Assembly: GCA_947494995.1 (NCBI GenBank)
Contig: CANLWY010000002.1
Location: forward strand, 1 to 64,000
DNA length: 64,000 nucleotides
Origin: an uncultured Campylobacterales bacterium
Lineage (GTDB): Bacteria; Campylobacterota; Campylobacteria; Campylobacterales; Arcobacteraceae
Reading direction: 5' to 3'
Shown: piece after piece, positions 59,661-64,000 of the stretch
Position numbering within the stretch: the first letter of the stretch is position 1
How the letters are laid out: every line of letters starts with the position of its first letter
Made by a program: the position numbers and the translations under genes
Notes under the pieces: generated by a model
Seen by the model: only the letters and a program-made list of their open reading frames with translations
The model's database searches: none
Told to the model about the DNA's origin: nothing

Positions 59661-61419
59661 CTTCTGCTTCTCCTATTTTTCTTAATTTTTCATCTCTGAT
59701 AAATAAAATATTTGCAATTCTTAGTAGGTTTTTACAAATATTATAAGTAGATGTAGAATCATTTATAAGTGATGTTGCCATTTTTGAAGTAATTTGTTCT
59801 TTTCTAATAAGTTCATCGATTCTTCCATTGTTTACTAAGTCTAGTCGTTTTAATCTATCTTTATCAACTTGGATTATTGTAGATGTTTCTATATCGTCTG
59901 CATGAGAATCTTTTAATTGATTTACTTCAAAAATAAATGTTGCAAGTTCTTGTTTTATAAGTAGATATTCTCTTTTGATAAACTCATTTTTACTATTTAG
60001 GTAAAAGTCCATATTTTTTTGTATATCTCTAGTATCTTTTAAAATCTTTACAATTATGTTTGAAGCTAGTTTAAGTTGCGTTACATACTCATTTTGTTCT
60101 TTATTCATGTTTTGTTGAGAGAGCATAGTAAATTCTATTATTTCACTATAAAGAAGTTTTAAATCGTTTTGGTAAATGTCATCAAGGTTTGTATCTATTT
60201 TTGATATAGGTTTTGTTAGTATTTTTTCTATATCATCTTGTGATTTAAGTTCGCTTCTATGAATAGAGATTGCATGAAGTATAGCTTTTTGAGCATTTTC
60301 ATATAGATGAATAAGTTCTTTTTGAATTGATACCATAGCATTGTATGGGATTTTTATATTCTCTTTCGCCAAATATTTTGGTTTTGATGCTTTTCTGTAT
60401 TTTTCATCACTAATAAATTTCTTTGAAAGAAATACAATATATCCAATAAATGGGAATAAAACTACAATCCCAAGTAAGTTAAATATAGTATGAAATAAGG
60501 CAAGTTTCATAGAATAGTTATCTTGTGCAATAGCAAAATATGGACTTATATTATCGACTAAATCTTTTAAGACATAAATAAGTGCAACGGCAACAAGTCC
60601 TGTAATTATATTAAAAACAAAATGTCCAAAGGCTAGACGTTTTCCATTTTGGTTTGAAGTTAAAGCACCTAATACAGCTGTTACTGTAGTACCTACATTT
60701 GCACCAATTGCAAGTGCTAAAGCATCAATATATAAAATATTTCCTCCTGCAAGTGCTGTGATAATAATTGCCATAGTTGCAGAACTTGATTGTATTACAA
60801 CTGTTGCAATAGCACCAATTATAATATAAATAAATATCCCTAGATAACCTTCTACTGAATATGCTGCTAAATCTATAGCACTTCTTAAAGTATCAAAGCC
60901 ATCTTTCATATAGGCAATACCTAAGAAAATAAAACCTAAACCTAAAAGAATATTTCCTAAGCCTATGTAGCTATTGTTTTTTGAAAATCTAAAGATAACA
61001 CCAAATATAATCATAGGCATAGCATAAAGAGAGATTTTTAGTTTAAGTCCAAAAGAAGAAACTATCCATGCTGTTGTTGTACTACCTAGATTTGCTCCAA
61101 AGACTATTGCCATACCTTGAGTTAAAGATATAAGTTCTACAGATAAAAAAGAGATAACAATAACAGAGATTAAAGATGAGCTTTGAACAATGGATGTAGT
61201 AAGAAATCCTGTAAGTAAGGATGTTAATTTATTACTAGTAAATTTCTCTAAAACTTTTTCTAGTGTACCCCCTGAAAAAAGTTTAAAACCATCTTCCATA
61301 AAGTGCATACCAATAAGAAAAATAGCAATACCAGCTAGAATGATTTTTACATTTTCTTGAGAGATAACATAAAAAGCAGTTATTATCAATAAAATTATAA
61401 TAAGTAATTTTTTTATCAT
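59650..61419 (-). CDS. Na/Pi cotransporter family protein (NptA/PhoU-like)
   Basis: The 589-residue protein has the repeated Na/Pi motif TTSIVQSSSLISVIVISFLS and VVIQSSSATMAIIITALAGG (QSSS twice), with GANLGSTTTAWIVSS and GANVGTTVTAVLGAL. The C-terminal 200 residues are a helical PhoU-like cytoplasmic domain. Phosphate uptake driven by sodium is expected. It is the first gene on this strand, after a region divergent from the Cache-GGDEF gene. The TM core is complete. Confidence 0.9.
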   Translation of the reverse strand: MIKKLLIIILLIITAFYVISQENVKIILAGIAIFLIGMHFMEDGFKLFSGGTLEKVLEKFTSNKLTSLLTGFLTTSIVQSSSLISVIVISFLSVELISLTQGMAIVFGANLGSTTTAWIVSSFGLKLKISLYAMPMIIFGVIFRFSKNNSYIGLGNILLGLGFIFLGIAYMKDGFDTLRSAIDLAAYSVEGYLGIFIYIIIGAIATVVIQSSSATMAIIITALAGGNILYIDALALAIGANVGTTVTAVLGALTSNQNGKRLAFGHFVFNIITGLVAVALIYVLKDLVDNISPYFAIAQDNYSMKLALFHTIFNLLGIVVLFPFIGYIVFLSKKFISDEKYRKASKPKYLAKENIKIPYNAMVSIQKELIHLYENAQKAILHAISIHRSELKSQDDIEKILTKPISKIDTNLDDIYQNDLKLLYSEIIEFTMLSQQNMNKEQNEYVTQLKLASNIIVKILKDTRDIQKNMDFYLNSKNEFIKREYLLIKQELATFIFEVNQLKDSHADDIETSTIIQVDKDRLKRLDLVNNGRIDELIRKEQITSKMATSLINDSTSTYNICKNLLRIANILFIRDEKLRKIGEAEDEV

Positions 61420-61576
61420 TTATTTTTTCCTTAATCAATAATTATATTTTATTTATTGTATTCTTAAATATAAATAATTAAGCTTAAGAATAATAAAATA
61501 AAAAATAATTTATTTTAAAGACATAAGTCAAGTATTTTTGTTAAATATTTTGTTAAAATATAACATAAGGATAATT

Positions 61577-63703
61577 ATGTTTCAAAATAGTTCAAAAAAG
61601 TTTAATATTTTTACTATAAGTATCGCTATTGTAGTTGTTTTTACAACAGCTATTTTTATACAATCTCTATTTTATTTGAAACAAAAATCAGAAGAAATAA
61701 TTGAAAAATCAGTTAGTTTAGCTTATGAAGAAAAAAGAAAAGAATTAAAAAATTACGTTACACTAGCATATAAAACAGTTGACTCTTATTATAAAAGAAC
61801 TGCAAAAGAAAAAATCAAAGATGAAGTTAAATATTATTTAGAAGAACAATCTTATTATTTATTTTCAATACTTAATAGTGAGTATGAAAGAAATAAAGAT
61901 AAACTATCAGAAGAAGAGCTAAAAGAAAAACTTATTGCTATTGTAAAAGGGACTAGATATGGTAAATCTGGTTATTTTTGGATTAATAGTTTTGATTATA
62001 AAATGATTATGCATCCTATACAAGAAAATTTAACAGATAGATTTTTTAGAAATAATGAAGATGTACCTTTTGTTGGTTTAGGAATTAAAAAGTTAAAGGA
62101 TTCTAAAAAAGATGAAGGTTTTATTGAGTATTCATTTTATAGTCCAAGAAGCGAAAAAAGAGTTTTTAAAGCCTCTTTTGTAAAGGTATTTAAACCTTAT
62201 AACTGGATTTTAGGAACAGGAGCTTATATAGATGATGTAAGTAAATCTATGAAAGAAGAGGCTTTAAAAGCAATCTTACAAATGGGATATGGCAAAGAGG
62301 GTTATTTTTGGATTATTGATTCAAATCACAATCTTTTAATGGATGGAGGGAAGAAAACACTAGCTGTAGAAAATAAATATAATGTAAAAAATAGTAAAGG
62401 ACAGTATATTTACAGGGATATTGTAAAAATTGCAAATAATAAAAATGAAGATGACTTTCTAACTTATCATTGGACAATTCCTGAAGAAGAGGGTGAATTT
62501 GAGAAGTTATCTTTTGTAAAAAAGTTTGAGCCTTGGGATTTTATTATTGGAACAGGCGTTTATGTAAAAGATATAAATAAAAACTCAATTGAAATGAATA
62601 AAGAGTTAGAGAGTAATACTAAGTATTTTTGGACTTTGATAATAATGTTTTTAATGATGGTCTATTTAATTATTACTCTTTTTATAAGTATACAAAAACG
62701 AAGAAAAACACAAAAAAAATTAAAAAACAAGACTGTTGAATTAGATAATCTTAACAAAAATCTTGAAGAGAAAGTTTTAAACAGAACGCTTGAAATTAGA
62801 GGGCAAAAAGTACTTTTACAAAGTATAATTGATTCTCAAGAGTGTATGATTGCAGTAACAGATTTTAAAAAGATATCTTTTACAAATCAGTCTTTTAAAA
62901 ACTTTTTTTCTTTAAAAGATAAATCAGAATTTGAACAAAGGTTTGTATCTTTAGCTGATGTATTTTGTGAGTATGGAGAGTATATTCATAAAGAAAAAAT
63001 AGCAATATCAGTAAATAAAGATTCTTTTGCAAAAGCTTTTTATCAATATGTAGTTAATACTAAAGAAGATAAAAGAACTGTAATGATATTAAATAAGAAT
63101 TTAGAGCCAAAAACTTTTTTTATAAATATTAAAGCAGTTGACAAAGAAAAAGATTTATACTTAGTAAGTCTTATAGATATTACACGAATTACTTTAAGAA
63201 AACTATTAGCAGAACAAAAAGCTTATACTGATGAATTAACAGGTGTAGCAAATAGAAATAAATTTAATGAAGTATTTAAAAAAGAGTTATTGAGAGTAGA
63301 AAGATATGGTGGTATGTTTTCTATTGCTATTTTAGATATTGATAATTTTAAAAAGTTTAATGATAACTTTGGACATCTAATTGGAGATGAAGTGTTAATC
63401 TCTTTAGCTAGTGAGTGTAAAAAGAGTTTAAGAGCAGTTGATCTTTTTGCAAGATGGGGAGGAGAAGAGTTTATAATCTTATTCCCAGAAACAAAAATAG
63501 AAGATGCTATTATCTCTTCTAAAAAACTTAGAAAAAATATTGAAAATCTTAAGCATAAAACAGCAGGAAAAATTACTTGTAGTTTTGGAGTAACTTCATT
63601 TAAAGAGAATGATACTTTAGAAAAGATGTTTGAACGAGCAGATAAAGCTTTATATAATGCTAAGAAAAATGGAAAAAATAGAGTAGAAACTTTAGATGAT
63701 TAA
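61577..63703 (+). CDS. Membrane diguanylate cyclase with double Cache sensor
   Basis: From ATG 61577 (AAGGATAATT) the product is 708 residues: one membrane helix, a periplasmic double Cache domain at about 55-350 with two repeated units (YGKSGYFWINSFDYKMIMHP and YGKEGYFWIIDSNHNLLMDG; EPWDFIIGTGVYVKDI), a second helix (FWTLIIMFLMMVYLIITLFI), a coiled linker, a PAS-like region and a C-terminal GGDEF. The active site is RWGGEEFIILF with I-site RAVD five residues upstream. It senses a small periplasmic ligand and makes cyclic di-GMP. Confidence 0.93.
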   Translation: MFQNSSKKFNIFTISIAIVVVFTTAIFIQSLFYLKQKSEEIIEKSVSLAYEEKRKELKNYVTLAYKTVDSYYKRTAKEKIKDEVKYYLEEQSYYLFSILNSEYERNKDKLSEEELKEKLIAIVKGTRYGKSGYFWINSFDYKMIMHPIQENLTDRFFRNNEDVPFVGLGIKKLKDSKKDEGFIEYSFYSPRSEKRVFKASFVKVFKPYNWILGTGAYIDDVSKSMKEEALKAILQMGYGKEGYFWIIDSNHNLLMDGGKKTLAVENKYNVKNSKGQYIYRDIVKIANNKNEDDFLTYHWTIPEEEGEFEKLSFVKKFEPWDFIIGTGVYVKDINKNSIEMNKELESNTKYFWTLIIMFLMMVYLIITLFISIQKRRKTQKKLKNKTVELDNLNKNLEEKVLNRTLEIRGQKVLLQSIIDSQECMIAVTDFKKISFTNQSFKNFFSLKDKSEFEQRFVSLADVFCEYGEYIHKEKIAISVNKDSFAKAFYQYVVNTKEDKRTVMILNKNLEPKTFFINIKAVDKEKDLYLVSLIDITRITLRKLLAEQKAYTDELTGVANRNKFNEVFKKELLRVERYGGMFSIAILDIDNFKKFNDNFGHLIGDEVLISLASECKKSLRAVDLFARWGGEEFIILFPETKIEDAIISSKKLRKNIENLKHKTAGKITCSFGVTSFKENDTLEKMFERADKALYNAKKNGKNRVETLDD

Positions 63704-63763
63704 CTATAAATTAACTAAAAAGTTATAGAATATATACTTAATAAAATAAATTTAGGTTATAGA

Positions 63764-64000
63764 TTGAATAAGATACTTGTATTAGAAGACGATACGCTTT
63801 TATTAGAGACTTTAGAAGATTTTTTAGAAGATGAAAGTTTTGAAATAAAAACTGCTGTAAATGGTGAAGAGGTTATTGAATTTGCCTATGAAAACTCTTT
63901 TGACTTATATCTTTTTGATATTAATGTTCCTAAGATTAATGGAATAGATTTATTAAAGGAATTAAGGAAAAATGGCGACAATACTCCTACAATATATTTA
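63764..64000 (+). CDS. Response regulator, N-terminal part (cut by window edge)
   Basis: Starts at TTG 63764 after TTTAGG. The visible 79 residues are a receiver domain: ILVLEDDTLLLETLEDFLED and LYLFDINVPKINGIDLLKEL, with the phospho-acceptor Asp in the second. It follows the Cache-GGDEF gene by 60 bp in the same direction, so it may share its signalling circuit. The output domain lies beyond the window; by style it is OmpR-like. Confidence 0.85.
   Translation, partial: MNKILVLEDDTLLLETLEDFLEDESFEIKTAVNGEEVIEFAYENSFDLYLFDINVPKINGIDLLKELRKNGDNTPTIYL

Noticed and set aside
1-64000. CRISPR arrays, tRNA or rRNA genes
   Set aside because: No regularly spaced repeats, no cloverleaf-like TTCGA-N-loop patterns and no rRNA segments were found by reading.

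Overview
The window is about 64 kb of very AT-rich, densely coding DNA. It probably comes from a member of the Campylobacterota, most likely the Arcobacter group. The evidence is gene content: a UPF0323 lipoprotein next to a glutathionylspermidine-synthase-like gene, tatB-tatC-queA, nadE-DegT-lpxK, a stand-alone DUF898 gene, many GGDEF/HD-GYP/response-regulator signalling genes, strong use of TTA/AAA/AAT codons, and AAGGA-type ribosome binding sites with frequent TTG starts. The genus call is inference. I found no tRNA, rRNA, CRISPR array or intact insertion sequence.

Layout. Positions 1-1.45 kb are the edge of an integrated element: a small helix-turn-helix protein overlapping a tyrosine recombinase. 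From 1.5 to 14.9 kb the genes look mostly resident: an RraA-like protein, a gamma-glutamylcyclotransferase-like protein, a TPR membrane protein, the ovothiol synthase OvoA, ComEC, an M48 protease, DUF898 and the Mre11/Rad50-type pair SbcD-SbcC. From 14.9 to 20.9 kb lies an accessory island. It holds a 1608-residue protein with an N-terminal sacsin-type GHKL ATPase and C-terminal AlbA_2 and TOPRIM-like domains, an internally deleted DUF2779 remnant, and a HigBA-like toxin-antitoxin pair. The large protein is my best candidate for an undescribed defence system.

From 21 to 31 kb come a saccharopine-dehydrogenase/aldehyde-dehydrogenase operon for lysine catabolism, a periplasmic solute-binding protein, an exonuclease, an M15 peptidase and an OmpR-type regulator. 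A two-lipoprotein cassette follows, bracketed by a perfect 52-bp direct repeat, and then a DEAD-box helicase whose only sensible start codon is ATT. From 31 to 35.2 kb is a second accessory segment: a decayed retron-type reverse transcriptase fragment followed by three exported proteins. Imperfect 24-bp inverted repeats lie at its two ends.

From 35.3 to 64 kb the content is mainly housekeeping: GDPD, two tandem NSS sodium symporters, an exonuclease, queA/tatC/tatB, a DjlA-like co-chaperone, twin BFD-type [2Fe-2S] mini-proteins, nadE, a DegT aminotransferase and lpxK. After these come an HD-GYP regulator, a Tat-exported superoxide-reductase-like protein, a LysR/cysteine-desulfidase divergent pair, aroE, pgeF, malic enzyme, purU, trmL, a Na/Pi symporter and a Cache-GGDEF cyclase. 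A small membrane-protein cassette sits behind trmL, between the real trmL 3' end and a decayed copy of it. A response regulator runs off the right edge.

Two themes recur. First, small cassettes are inserted between conserved genes and bracketed by duplicated host sequence (27.6-28.8 kb and 58.6-59.4 kb). Second, decayed mobile or defence genes (retron RT, DUF2779) sit beside intact accessory genes, which suggests repeated turnover at the same sites.
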